Of a stretch of DNA of 64,000 nt, positions 19,901 to 28,554 are shown piece after piece. The position numbers were made by a program, and so were the translations under genes. Origin of the DNA: Paenibacillus sp. V4I7 (GTDB lineage: Bacteria > Bacillota > Bacilli > Paenibacillales > NBRC-103111). Location of the stretch: contig NZ_JAUSZD010000002.1 of assembly GCF_030817275.1 (NCBI RefSeq), positions 2,232,001 to 2,296,000 of the forward strand, written 5' to 3'. Every line of letters starts with the position of its first letter. Positions within the stretch are counted from its first letter, which is position 1. The notes below the pieces were generated by a model. It saw only the letters and a list, made by a program, of their open reading frames with translations, was not told the DNA's origin and searched no databases.

Positions 19901-20787
19901 ACGGAGTCATTGAGCTGCAGAATGGTGAAACCATTACTTTCTTCTCTGGGGAACATTGGTCCGACGAACAAGGGAATGCTCCGGGTATCCATCATTTCTC
20001 CGTTCTCCAATTTGCGGAAACGGAGTCGTTATGGATTTCCGCCAGGCCGCATCCACTTCCAATGGTGGGCTGGCTTATGCCTGAATCTGTTCCCGAGCCG
20101 AAGCCGCTCTCTTTCTCTGCTGATCCCTCCTGCAATGGAAGACCCGTTTGGCTGCGCTTTCCGCTACCCATAGGAGCGATGAGAATGCGTATCGAAAGCG
20201 CAGGGGAGATGCGCGTTTGGATTAACGGCTCAGAAATCGCAGCAAGTGACGGCAATATGGAATTTGAGCCACAGCCAGCCGGAACCTTAGCGGCAGTTAG
20301 AATAACTCCTGATGGATCGTCTACGGAAGCTGCCGTTCTTCTTGCACCGATTCGCTTCGAGACGATACCTGTACAAGGCTCGTTGGGCGATTGGCGGACC
20401 TCACTTTGTTTGCCCCATCATAGCGGTGCTGTGGAGTACGAAACAGTATTTGAGACTTCTTCTCACGTTGGTACCGAACTTGAATTGGGGCACGTCAGGG
20501 GGACTGCGGAAGTGTGGGTAGACGGTATGCCTTTAGGCGTGAGGCTATGGAGACCGTATCGGTTCACGCTGCCCAAATTGCCCGAAGGCATGCATCGGCT
20601 TCGGATCCGGGTGACTAACACGCTCGGCACACACTACGAAGTCGGCAAGCCAACAAGTCTGGTGGGAGGAAATCCAGAAGTAACCTATTGGAACCGAGAC
20701 CGAAATGATGATGAACTTGGTTGGCAGGAATGGTTCCCCACCGGCGGTTTATATGGACCTGTCGTGATCGTTACAGATGAGGTTTAA
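16924..20787 (+). CDS. GH106-like alpha-L-rhamnosidase
   Basis: This 1287-residue protein starts at ATG 16924 after a GGGAGGAAGAGG region. The N-terminus has the PFWWWSAEEV motif and the LWFYDQIGFSGSNMPS segment, the latter matching the 'YDEIGWPSG' region of family 106 glycoside hydrolases. GSFQDELPPLPLWTP and the later AFHSSGWGGTLEETMHWLIPW segment also fit this family. The C-terminal third contains jelly-roll, galactose-binding-like domains (ELVLRA-type strands, RVTNTLGTHYE), as in GH106 and GH2-type enzymes. There is no signal peptide, so it acts in the cytoplasm on imported oligosaccharides, probably removing rhamnose from rhamnogalacturonan fragments. The rhamnosidase activity is inferred from the family. 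Terminators before and after suggest a monocistronic unit. Confidence 0.72.
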   Translation: MNLMQLQKKFAHADPRFGPVPFWWWSAEEVTAERIRWQMKKFRDGGLRNIGIINLAPTGPQYGSVSDRPVYASEDWWCMFEVALREAERLGMYLWFYDQIGFSGSNMPSRIVTEHPEMTGYQLRRFTHGEEMPKSSEVLYETNDYVYASVRQGFNWLDPKATGQLIDRIHGEMERRFPYDLGKTIAGSFQDELPPLPLWTPELTARYKERFKEELTPLLPALYDPLPGYEQVRRRVYRLAAELAEQSFFIPLGNWHRQRGMLICCDQAGPARRADPNGAQRLYLDYFRTHRWYNASGSDMDGEIKPHSSMAHLHGGSRVFLEAFHSSGWGGTLEETMHWLIPWFQAGATVYSPHAVYYSTRGGWWEWAPPDTGWRQPYFEHYPVFADTISRVCYLLSEGTHVCDVAVHYPSYAVCGYLSLADGKINEHPMGVSNREHNNQVAHIQNVYKKITGSWSRRDHKQPGALRKAQLDFDIADDSALQKATSDKGKLKIADERFSVLLLCGTTVMDDEARTRTEAWLKEGGFVIAVDVPEAERDLAGAVYVDTAEEAVVLVESRIPKRVEGPGESLHRKIEDADIFLLLPENGALLNMHQPACPDTVLPGSSVYRIRTDREPQLWDPVNGSMEPIPYKREGEWIEVQAPFTSWPASLIVCAETNTANSAAEYNREDFTIRPFPAQIGQLEASGKRLELASNDWRIQVEPTLDNRYGDFDLHGELNGFLPTERRMMHVRLEREQSEGEKAGWQKPGLDESNWLTRLWSESAYWHVCHGEEFDELRSVQKVYSNVFGDLAMRSWAGRMGRVPRRFLNLGELKKREFVWAKTFVIAPSGGRYWIRSESNANITGRINGKEIAWSGGPEEQTAWIELQEGSNELLLRAEAIGNGVIRAGIEVNTIARPPLPKWLFTQHPNLQSSLMNQVESRRDHPFQRVRIVFAARGRAILYVNGVNVTEHGDFNPYIRQGQEEVDVTDLWQYGMNEVRVALPEGKGEVFVDGVIELQNGETITFFSGEHWSDEQGNAPGIHHFSVLQFAETESLWISARPHPLPMVGWLMPESVPEPKPLSFSADPSCNGRPVWLRFPLPIGAMRMRIESAGEMRVWINGSEIAASDGNMEFEPQPAGTLAAVRITPDGSSTEAAVLLAPIRFETIPVQGSLGDWRTSLCLPHHSGAVEYETVFETSSHVGTELELGHVRGTAEVWVDGMPLGVRLWRPYRFTLPKLPEGMHRLRIRVTNTLGTHYEVGKPTSLVGGNPEVTYWNRDRNDDELGWQEWFPTGGLYGPVVIVTDEV

Positions 20788-20829
20788 GTAAATTTTTGAG
20801 GTTATTCGAGCATAAATGGGCTAGGACGA

Positions 20830-20876
20830 CAAAGCCGGTACTTCATAAGCGAAGATATACCGGCTTTGTTCTATTT
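20830..20876 (+). terminator. Rho-independent terminator
   Basis: AAAGCCGGTA pairs with TACCGGCTTT across a loop of about 17 bases, followed by TGTTCTATTTT. Confidence 0.75.
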
Positions 20877-20894
20877 TAAAAAATAGATGGATTA

Positions 20895-20928
20895 AACAAC
20901 CTATAATCATGGAACTTTTGCCCTATGA
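20895..20928 (+). promoter_or_regulatory. Two-box regulatory element, copy C (upstream of secreted pectin cluster)
   Basis: AACAACCTATAATCATG, then CCCTATGA; the CCTAT cores are 22 bases apart as in copies A and B. TATTAT at 20943 could be a -10. Confidence 0.5.
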
Positions 20929-21005
20929 TGCTGCACTTATTCTATTATACATTTTAGTCAAAGCATCGAGACATCGGATATGTGAACCAAAGATTCGCAA
21001 GTAAT

Positions 21006-21019
21006 TGCAAGCGTTATCA
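21006..21019 (+). promoter_or_regulatory. cre site (CcpA operator candidate)
   Basis: TGCAAGCGTTATCA matches every fixed position of the cre consensus TGNAANCGNWNNCW. It lies downstream of element C and about 100 bases before the secreted-protein start, a location typical of CcpA roadblock repression. Confidence 0.45.
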
Positions 21020-21117
21020 AAAACGAAATCCATTGTAGGAAAGGAGGGATCATTGGATTTTTTGTAGATCATTGTTTAGACAAAAACTCACTATATTGCA
21101 TCTGGAGGTGTATAAAT

Positions 21118-23505
21118 TTGCGTATTCAAATTCAACGAGTACTATGCTTCGCATTGTTGTTTAATGTTTTGCTAGGAGTTGGAATGCTGGGGCAACCTCC
21201 TGCAGCTGCCGCAGATTCAGTTGTCGAACCAACTACTTTGCTGGACAAAGATTTTTCTAGTGCCATAGAGGGACAGTCGGCCTCGCAGCTTGGTTTTGAT
21301 TATTCCACACTTCCTTCAGGCGCCACAAGCAGCGCAGTAGTTGAGGTTGATCCGGTAGCTAAACAAAAAGCACTGCATCTTACTGTTAACGGTGCGGGTA
21401 CCAGCCAGTTCTTGATCAATAAAACCTTCAGCGAGACAAAAACCGGTACTGTAACGGCAGAGATAACTTTTATGCAGCCGGGTACTTCCAAAGCCAAGGA
21501 CCAGATTATTTACCTCACGAATGCTGCAGGGACAAAATCGCTGGTGATTGCGGGTTTGGATTCGTCGAAGGGTGTAGTTTATTGGCCTGATACAGCACCA
21601 GTCGATCTCAAAACACCCTATCAATTGAACAAATGGCACACGATAAAAGTTGAACTAAATACACTGACGAAGAGATTTAATATGTGGTTCGACGGTACAC
21701 TTATCTCTGCCAGAAAAAATACAAACGATGCCATTGATGTGAAAAAGATATCCATCGGCACCCCGTCGGGCAATGGCGAACTTTACGTCCGCAGCATAAA
21801 AGTTACGCATACTCCCCCGAATTATAAGCCAGCAAAGCCTGAAATCGCTTACTGGGTAGGGCGTGATAAATCGATTGCAATGTGGGTGGTACCGAATGCA
21901 TGGGCTTCAAAATACAGTATAAAAATAAAAGAGAAAGCGGAAGATCCTTGGTACACAGCAACCACATATACATCAGTTCCTACGTCAATTCCGCCTTATG
22001 CATCTCCTTCGGCCAGCAGAATTTGGGATCCTGTAACCAATACGGCTGTTGCTTTAACGAATGGAAAGACATACATAGTAGGTGTAGCCGTAATTACCAG
22101 GGATGAAACAGCAAAAATAGATTATGAGGGTGAAATTGCGGAATTTACAGCCACCCCCTATGCTGTCACACCGATCGAAACTCCTGAAACCAACGTGATC
22201 GGAACCGTTACGGCATATAACAACTACAATGCGAACAGATGGTCAATCAATTCCGGTCTCCAAGTTGGTGATGAACCATTTGCAGACAGAACGTCTGCAC
22301 TCAAGATTACAGCTTTTCCTGATAAGTATAGCCGTATGGACTGGATCAAAACGCATGCAGATACAATGAGATATACCGGAAGCACTACGGGCATGCAGAT
22401 TGCTACCTTCCCGGTCCGGGATAAGGCAACGATTTATGTAGCAATGGATCAAAGGGAAATTCCTCCTGCATGGCTATCGTCTTCCTCTGGATGGGCAGAT
22501 ACGGGTGATACCGTACAGTTGGCCGACACTGCACTTACTTATTCATTTAAAATTTACAAAAAGCTATTTGCCTCTGGAGAGACGGTTACAATGGGCCTCA
22601 ATAACGTAACCGATTATAATGCAGGCAAAAACGCCGGTTACTTCGTCATGGCTGAGCGGGTTCCGACTGGTTTGAAAGCGGATTCATTTGTGCCTTGGAC
22701 GAATAAATCCAATTACACATTGAAGGGTTCCTTAGATGAAACTAGTGTAATCTTGGCCGTCTATAACAATCAAACTCTTGTCTATGACAGCAGACTAGAG
22801 CAAAATCAATTTTCTGTGGATGTCGAGTTGGTTCCTGGCATAAATAACATTGAGTTAATAGCAAGAAGAAATGGCAGCACTTACTCGGATAAAATCTCTG
22901 GAGTTGTTCATTTCGATCCGGTTGCACCCGTTCTTCATATGACTGTACCACCAACTTCCGTGAAAGACTTTCATTACAACGTGCAAGGAACTGTAGATGA
23001 GGAATCAAAAGTAACGATCAAGAACAATGGCGTATCGGTTGCAGAATCCGTATACACATCGAGTAACGTTCCTTTCTCTTATCCGGTGCAGTTGTCAGAA
23101 GGAATGAATCAAATTGAGATTTCCGCAATTGACGCTGCGGGTAACGAAAGTTCGAAAAGCTTTTCGATCGATTACACGTTCTGGGCAGGAAAGCCGAATT
23201 TTTATGATTTAAATGAAACAGAGATGAATTCGCTAGTTTCATCAGGTGATCTGATTGCGCAGAAGCAAATAACCAACACTACATCGAATGCAAAGCAAAT
23301 TACGCTGTTGGTTGTGTTATTTGATGCGAACATGAAAATGGTGGATTTTTCGACGCTTATTGAAGAATTTGCCCAAGGAGAAACAAAAACGTTGAGCACC
23401 GGATTTATGCTGCCTGCACAGGTGAATGGCTATCATGTAAAAGCGTTTATTTGGGACAGTTTGGACGGGATGAAGCCGCTATCCGAGGAATCGATTATTG
23501 AGTAG
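21118..23505 (+). CDS. Secreted multi-module carbohydrate-binding protein
   Basis: This 795-residue secreted protein starts at TTG 21118, 8 bases after GGAGGTG. The signal peptide is residues 1-32 (cleavage near AAAADS). Residues about 35-240 form a concanavalin-A-like (LamG-type) lectin fold (HTIKVELNTLTKRFNMWFDG). An FN3-like domain follows to about 345. Then comes a module with DWIKTHADTMRYTG and ATIYVAMDQREIPPAWLSS, common in bacterial pectin and rhamnogalacturonan enzymes, then two Ig-like domains. The C-terminal module (residues about 690-795, ending GYHVKAFIWDSLDGMKPLS) is shared with the next protein. No catalytic domain was recognised, so binding or presenting polysaccharide is the likely role. 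The hairpin leader and next gene follow closely. Confidence 0.8.
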   Translation: MRIQIQRVLCFALLFNVLLGVGMLGQPPAAAADSVVEPTTLLDKDFSSAIEGQSASQLGFDYSTLPSGATSSAVVEVDPVAKQKALHLTVNGAGTSQFLINKTFSETKTGTVTAEITFMQPGTSKAKDQIIYLTNAAGTKSLVIAGLDSSKGVVYWPDTAPVDLKTPYQLNKWHTIKVELNTLTKRFNMWFDGTLISARKNTNDAIDVKKISIGTPSGNGELYVRSIKVTHTPPNYKPAKPEIAYWVGRDKSIAMWVVPNAWASKYSIKIKEKAEDPWYTATTYTSVPTSIPPYASPSASRIWDPVTNTAVALTNGKTYIVGVAVITRDETAKIDYEGEIAEFTATPYAVTPIETPETNVIGTVTAYNNYNANRWSINSGLQVGDEPFADRTSALKITAFPDKYSRMDWIKTHADTMRYTGSTTGMQIATFPVRDKATIYVAMDQREIPPAWLSSSSGWADTGDTVQLADTALTYSFKIYKKLFASGETVTMGLNNVTDYNAGKNAGYFVMAERVPTGLKADSFVPWTNKSNYTLKGSLDETSVILAVYNNQTLVYDSRLEQNQFSVDVELVPGINNIELIARRNGSTYSDKISGVVHFDPVAPVLHMTVPPTSVKDFHYNVQGTVDEESKVTIKNNGVSVAESVYTSSNVPFSYPVQLSEGMNQIEISAIDAAGNESSKSFSIDYTFWAGKPNFYDLNETEMNSLVSSGDLIAQKQITNTTSNAKQITLLVVLFDANMKMVDFSTLIEEFAQGETKTLSTGFMLPAQVNGYHVKAFIWDSLDGMKPLSEESIIE

Positions 23506-23517
23506 CATACGCTTACG

Positions 23518-23542
23518 ATGTAAGTTTTCTTACGAAAACTCA
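23518..23542 (+). repeat. Hairpin leader element, AGTTTTC/GAAAACT family, copy 1
   Basis: GATGTAAGTTTTC is followed by TTACGAAAACTC; GTAAGTTTTC pairs with GAAAACT. The same element occurs at 47191 and, with a changed stem, at 43471 and 23565. This copy is not itself next to a ribosome-binding site but is 23 bases before a second hairpin that is. Confidence 0.6.
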
Positions 23543-23564
23543 GCATATGGCGCTCTGCGGTGAA

Positions 23565-23596
23565 GAAAGTTTTGCTAAAGCAAAACTCTAAGGAGG
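23565..23596 (+). repeat. Hairpin leader element next to the ribosome-binding site, copy 2
   Basis: AGTTTTGCT, AAA, AGCAAAACT forms a perfect stem and is followed at once by CTAAGGAGG, the ribosome-binding site of the pectinase gene. Copies at 43471 and 47191 have the same layout with different stem bases. Confidence 0.6.
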
Positions 23597-23603
23597 ATAA
23601 TAC

Positions 23604-26600
23604 ATGAAGAAAGCCCTAAGCATAGGGATGTGTCTATTGCTTGGATTAAGCGTATTCCCGTTCACCATGAATGCAGAAGCTTCAACGACGACTACTACGG
23701 CACAGACAACATCTGTACTCACGAATCCGACAGGATTGACAGCGATTTCAGGCGATAATCTAGTGACTTTATCCTGGCATTCCGTATCGGGTGCCGTATC
23801 GTACAAGGTGAAACGAAGCGCGATCAACGGTGGTCCGTATGAAACGATCACAAGCAACATCTCGACACCATCTTTTACGGATACCACTGCTTCAAACGGC
23901 ATGATTTACTACTACGTGGTATCTGCAGTTAGCTCAACAATGGAGAGCATGATCTCGAATCAGGCTAAAGCTGCACCGTATACTCCAATTTCGGGGGCTC
24001 CTGTGATTCCTGATGATTTCTCGGCCACAGCAAACGACGGCAGCGTAGAATTATCTTGGACGGCAGTTCCTGGAGCAGCTTCTTATTCTTTGAAAAGAGG
24101 CGGTACGAGCGGTGGCCCGTATACGGTCATTGACAGTAGTCTAACTTCAACGACTTACAAGGATACTACGGTTACAAACGGAAAGCAGTACTACTATGTC
24201 GTTTCCGCTATAAATTCTAGCGGTGAAAGCCAACATACAGATGAGCTTATTGTTTCACCTGCTAGGGTTGTTACTGTAGCACAGGATGGAAGCGGCGATT
24301 TCACAAACGTGACTAATGCTCTCGCAACCATTCCCGCTAACAATAATGTCCGTACGGTCATTTATTTGAAAAAGGGTACATATCGAGAAAGATCTCTCGT
24401 AACCGCTCCTTATGTGAGCCTTATGGGCGCTGGTCGGGATGATACGAAAATTGTTTATGACCTTTCAAACGCAGATATGCCTAACCAAGCTGTAAATGGC
24501 GCAACCGTAGCTGTAAGTGGAGATTATTTTACTGCAGCTAATTTAACGATTGAAAATGATTCCAAACCGAGCGATGGTCAGGCTCTGGCCCTATCCGTTA
24601 ACGCGGACCAAGCTGTGTTTGAGAATGTGAAGCTTGTCGGTTATCAGGATACGCTGTACGCGGGTATTCGAGCGACTAGCCCGAGAATCGGCAGACAGTA
24701 TTATCGCAACAGTGTGATTATGGGCCGTACAGACTTTATTTATGGTCCGGCCAGCGCGGCCGTATTTGATCATGTCGATGCAGTCAGTATTAATGCAGCG
24801 GACTCGGGTGGTTATGTTACGGCAGCTGCAACAAAAAATGAAACCGACCCTGGCCTTGTGTTCATCAATTCAAGGCTATTGAAAGACAATTCCACAAAGG
24901 GCCTTCATTATTTAGGTCGCCCATGGCAGGATAAACCTTCTACGCGTTACATAAATACCTGGATGGATAGTCATATACAGCCTGAAGGATGGACGACCAT
25001 GCAAGTTCCGCCTTTCTTCTATGGAGAATATAACAGCACGGGTCCGGGAGCAAGTCCAGATACTCGGATCATGAGTACTCAAATGTCAGCCGAGGAGGCA
25101 AGCGCATTAACGATTCCTCGCATGTTTGATGGATGGGATCCGAGTAAAGCTGTCATTATTCCTATGATGTTTCCAAAACTTACTCCTGCTGTTTCACCGG
25201 CGTTGCCAGATGGGCAAAATGGCGCTTATACAAAACCAGTGGTCGTTTATATGGAAGAGAACGGGGCGCTTCCTGAGGATAATCGGGTTCAGTATCGAAT
25301 AAATGGCGGAAATTGGGCTCCCTATACGGCTGAATTCGAGGTCGGCCAAACAGGTACGAACGTGATCGACTATCGTTTTGTCAACAAAGCAGGCAACGCG
25401 AGCGTAGTAAAAACATTAACAATCAAGATCGATCCAACTGCAACAACAAGAGTTCCGGCTTTCCCAGGGGCTGAAGGAGCCGCCATGTATGCAAAAGGTG
25501 GCCGTGGGGGCCAGGTTTATGAAGTAACGACCCTCCAGGATTATGACACAACGAAAGGCGAAGCCGCTATTCCGGGTTCTTTGCGAGATGCTGTGAGTAC
25601 GGGAAATCGGACAGTTGTGTTTAGAATGTCCGGTACGATTAACCTGAAGAGGGAGCTGGATATTACTTCCGGCAACTTGACGATAGCAGGGCAAACTGCA
25701 CCTGGTGACGGTATAGCTGTTAGCGGGTATATGGTTAAGTTCGGAAATAACGACGTAGGAACAGATTTAATCATTCGATATATTCGTTTTAGAAATGGCA
25801 TTAACGTGTTAAGCGATACGGCTGACATTACTGGCAACAATATTATTGTTGATCACTGTTCCTTTAGCTGGAGCTCGGACGAGACGTTCACCGTGAAAAA
25901 TCGTAAAAACTTTACCGTCCAGTGGAGCATCATTAGCGACAGCTTGAATCAGTCCATTCACGGTAAAGGAGCGCATGGTTACGGGGGGATATGGGGTGGA
26001 ACGAATGCGAGCTATCACCATAATCTGATCGCAAATCATAACAATAGAAACCCGCGTTTTGACCGACAAACAGATCCGGATAATTATCCGACCAAAATCG
26101 ACTATCGCAATAACGTTGTTTATAACTGGGGTACAAACTCAGCGTACGGTGGCGAGCAGGCAACGGGCATCAACATGATCAACAACTACTATAAGCCGGG
26201 TCCAAGTACCTTTGATCATGTAAAAAACCGGATTGTCTCGCCATCCAGCGCAATTTTCAGCGGCACATGGTATATCGACGGCAATTATATGGAAGGATCA
26301 CCTGATGTTTCGGCAGATAACTGGGTTACAAACAGCAATGGATCATGGAAAGCAATCATCCCTGAAGGACCACTAGTTCGCAAGTATAAGCCGATGGTTA
26401 TTCCAGACGCATCGGATCCTATCGGTGGTTCCGTTACTACGGACACGGCGCAAGTCGCCTATGAGAAAGTGCTGCAAAGTGCGGGCGCCTCTTTGCCTAA
26501 GCGGGATTCTCTGGATGCTAGGATTATGAATGATGTTAGGAAGGGTTCAGGGAGAATTATCAATTCAATCCAGAGCGACGGAGGATTGCCCGAATTAAAT

Positions 26601-28499
26601 TCGGTACCTGCACCTCAGGACAACGATCACGATGGAATCGCAGATACTTGGGAATCTGAAAATGGTCTTAATCCGAGTTTAAATACGGACGGAGTTTCGA
26701 TCGCTAGCAATGGATACACGAACTTGGAAAACTATATCAATTCTCTGGTAGTTTCGGTCTCCGAAAATCCGACAATCACGACATCAAGTCCTAAGCACCA
26801 AACATCGTTTCAAGTTGGTAGTCCCATCACGATTGCTGCTGATGCAGTAGATAGTGAGGGAATTGCTAAGGTTAAGTATTATTCGGGTGATCAAGAGCTT
26901 GGTGAGGATAATACGGCACCGTATTCCTTCACTTGGGAACATGCGCCGGAGGGCGAGCATTACATTTACACGAAGGCGATTGACAACGCAGGATATATGA
27001 CTTTGTCCGCCGTAAGCATTATTTATGTGAACGGGCCTAATAACGTAGCCCCTTGGACATCACAAGATATTGGACAAATACCAATTTCTGGCATCGCCAG
27101 CTTGGAAGGAACAACATACACGGTGAAAGGATCCGGAGAGTTGAGAAGCAGCTCGGATTCGTTCCACTATGTGTACCAGCCAGTTCAAGGAAACTTTGAG
27201 ATGCTCGCGTATGTAAACTTTGATTCCGAAATTGATGATATCGCAAAGGCCGGATTGATGATTCGCAGCAGCCTTGCAGCCGATTCTCCCGCTACGGCTA
27301 TCGTATTAACACCGGAAACGAACGAATCCATCGATACGAGCGGAAGAAAAGCACTCTTTATGAACCGGAGCAAAGCAGGGGGAAGCTATAGCACAAATAG
27401 TGTAACATCAAGTACGCTTAAAGCACCTTTCTGGTTAAAAATCGTAAGAAATGAAAATGTTATTTCCGGTTATGTGTCTACGGACAAAAATAGCTGGGCG
27501 CTGGTTGACTCTGCAAATGTGAATTTGCCAGAACAGGTCTATGTCGGGATGGCTGTTGACGCAGCTAAAGCGACAAGCAACTCTGATTATTTAACGGCCG
27601 CCACATTTTCTGATGTGAGTTTTAATCGATCTGCAGGATTTACCATTAGCAATGCAGTCAGCGAAACAGTTAATATTCCAATTTACACGATAAAAGGGAA
27701 TATGATTGATAGTGCTAAATTGACGGTTGCAAATAATGGAACAACGGTAGTCGACGCCGTATATACAGAAGCTGGATCGGACTTTGAACATCAAATTCAG
27801 CTCGTTGATGGAGTAAACACGATCACAATTTCTGCGAAGAGCGATCTGCTCGGCGACGTGGTTAATACCAAAACCATCACGGTAACGTACAACAAATCTG
27901 CCGTTGTGATTACAAGTGAAATACCTGCGACCGTAAACACTGCTAACTTTAACTTATCGGCTAGTGTTAGCAGAAATTCGAGTGTGACGGTTAAAATAAA
28001 CGGAAATACGGTGCTAGATAAAGCTATCCAGTTGGCAAACGAACCGTTTAACGTTCCGTTAAGTTTGCAGGAAGGTCCGAACGAGATCGTCATTTATGCT
28101 GTTGACGAGTACGGCATCGATTCAACGAATACGTACTCAATAACCTATGTTCAAGATTGGGGCAGCGGACTGTTTACTTTTTCGGGGATGATCTTAAGCG
28201 ATTTGACTGGAAACGAACTTTCAGGCTTAAGCGGTTCACAGGATACAATGGTGACTGCGACCGTTCATAACAATTCCGAAGTCGCTCAAAGTGGTGTATT
28301 TGTCATTGCTCTTTATGACCAACAGGACCGGAAGGTCAAATATTCCTTCATAACTCAAACGGTTCCTGGCCAAGGGGATAAACAGATCAAGGCGGTTGTG
28401 AATGTGCCGAAGGATGTCACCGGATACAAAGTGAAGGCGTTTGCACTTAAAAAAATGTCCGATCATACACCGATTTCCAACACGGTCATTAGTCCTTAA
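23604..28499 (+). CDS. Secreted bifunctional pectin methylesterase (CE8)-pectate lyase (PL1) fusion
   Basis: This 1631-residue enzyme starts at ATG 23604 (AAGGAGG, 7-base spacing). Order: signal peptide 1-26; two FN3 domains (about 35-125, 133-220); CE8 pectin methylesterase (about 221-510) with GYQDTL, GRTDFIYG (catalytic Asp) and LGRPW (Arg); an OmpL47-like domain (about 525-610); PL1 pectate lyase (about 613-980) with VDHCSFSWSSDE, YGGIWGG and NLIANHNNRNPRF (catalytic Arg); a calcium-loop segment DNDHDGIADTWE (about 1005); an Ig-like domain; a DUF1349-like beta-sandwich (about 1195-1340); two Ig-like domains; and a C-terminal module (about 1517-1631) shared with the preceding protein. It would de-esterify homogalacturonan and then cleave it by beta-elimination. 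The same polypeptide carrying both steps is the notable feature. Confidence 0.92.
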   Translation: MKKALSIGMCLLLGLSVFPFTMNAEASTTTTTAQTTSVLTNPTGLTAISGDNLVTLSWHSVSGAVSYKVKRSAINGGPYETITSNISTPSFTDTTASNGMIYYYVVSAVSSTMESMISNQAKAAPYTPISGAPVIPDDFSATANDGSVELSWTAVPGAASYSLKRGGTSGGPYTVIDSSLTSTTYKDTTVTNGKQYYYVVSAINSSGESQHTDELIVSPARVVTVAQDGSGDFTNVTNALATIPANNNVRTVIYLKKGTYRERSLVTAPYVSLMGAGRDDTKIVYDLSNADMPNQAVNGATVAVSGDYFTAANLTIENDSKPSDGQALALSVNADQAVFENVKLVGYQDTLYAGIRATSPRIGRQYYRNSVIMGRTDFIYGPASAAVFDHVDAVSINAADSGGYVTAAATKNETDPGLVFINSRLLKDNSTKGLHYLGRPWQDKPSTRYINTWMDSHIQPEGWTTMQVPPFFYGEYNSTGPGASPDTRIMSTQMSAEEASALTIPRMFDGWDPSKAVIIPMMFPKLTPAVSPALPDGQNGAYTKPVVVYMEENGALPEDNRVQYRINGGNWAPYTAEFEVGQTGTNVIDYRFVNKAGNASVVKTLTIKIDPTATTRVPAFPGAEGAAMYAKGGRGGQVYEVTTLQDYDTTKGEAAIPGSLRDAVSTGNRTVVFRMSGTINLKRELDITSGNLTIAGQTAPGDGIAVSGYMVKFGNNDVGTDLIIRYIRFRNGINVLSDTADITGNNIIVDHCSFSWSSDETFTVKNRKNFTVQWSIISDSLNQSIHGKGAHGYGGIWGGTNASYHHNLIANHNNRNPRFDRQTDPDNYPTKIDYRNNVVYNWGTNSAYGGEQATGINMINNYYKPGPSTFDHVKNRIVSPSSAIFSGTWYIDGNYMEGSPDVSADNWVTNSNGSWKAIIPEGPLVRKYKPMVIPDASDPIGGSVTTDTAQVAYEKVLQSAGASLPKRDSLDARIMNDVRKGSGRIINSIQSDGGLPELNSVPAPQDNDHDGIADTWESENGLNPSLNTDGVSIASNGYTNLENYINSLVVSVSENPTITTSSPKHQTSFQVGSPITIAADAVDSEGIAKVKYYSGDQELGEDNTAPYSFTWEHAPEGEHYIYTKAIDNAGYMTLSAVSIIYVNGPNNVAPWTSQDIGQIPISGIASLEGTTYTVKGSGELRSSSDSFHYVYQPVQGNFEMLAYVNFDSEIDDIAKAGLMIRSSLAADSPATAIVLTPETNESIDTSGRKALFMNRSKAGGSYSTNSVTSSTLKAPFWLKIVRNENVISGYVSTDKNSWALVDSANVNLPEQVYVGMAVDAAKATSNSDYLTAATFSDVSFNRSAGFTISNAVSETVNIPIYTIKGNMIDSAKLTVANNGTTVVDAVYTEAGSDFEHQIQLVDGVNTITISAKSDLLGDVVNTKTITVTYNKSAVVITSEIPATVNTANFNLSASVSRNSSVTVKINGNTVLDKAIQLANEPFNVPLSLQEGPNEIVIYAVDEYGIDSTNTYSITYVQDWGSGLFTFSGMILSDLTGNELSGLSGSQDTMVTATVHNNSEVAQSGVFVIALYDQQDRKVKYSFITQTVPGQGDKQIKAVVNVPKDVTGYKVKAFALKKMSDHTPISNTVISP

Positions 28500-28504
28500 G
28501 CAGA

Positions 28505-28547
28505 GAGACTTTGAGCTGCGCTCAAAGATCCCTATATTAGGAGGAGG
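28505..28547 (+). repeat. Hairpin leader element, GAGACTTTG/CAAAGATCCC family
   Basis: GAGACTTTGAGC, TGC, GCTCAAAG is a perfect eight-base-pair stem followed by ATCCCTATATTA and the ribosome-binding site GGAGGAGG. The tandem pair at 37447-37510 (opposite strand) has the same flanks but a TTC/GAA stem top instead of AGC/GCT. Confidence 0.6.
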
Positions 28548-28554
28548 AATACGA

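Larger units (their letters stand above)
20788..21117 (+). other. 330-base intergenic control region
   Basis: It holds the terminator of the rhamnosidase gene, two-box element C, a -10-like TATTAT at 20943, a perfect cre-consensus site and the ribosome-binding site GGAGGTG of the next gene. A second AAGGAGGG near 21041 precedes only a four-codon TTG frame and is probably not used. Confidence 0.6.
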
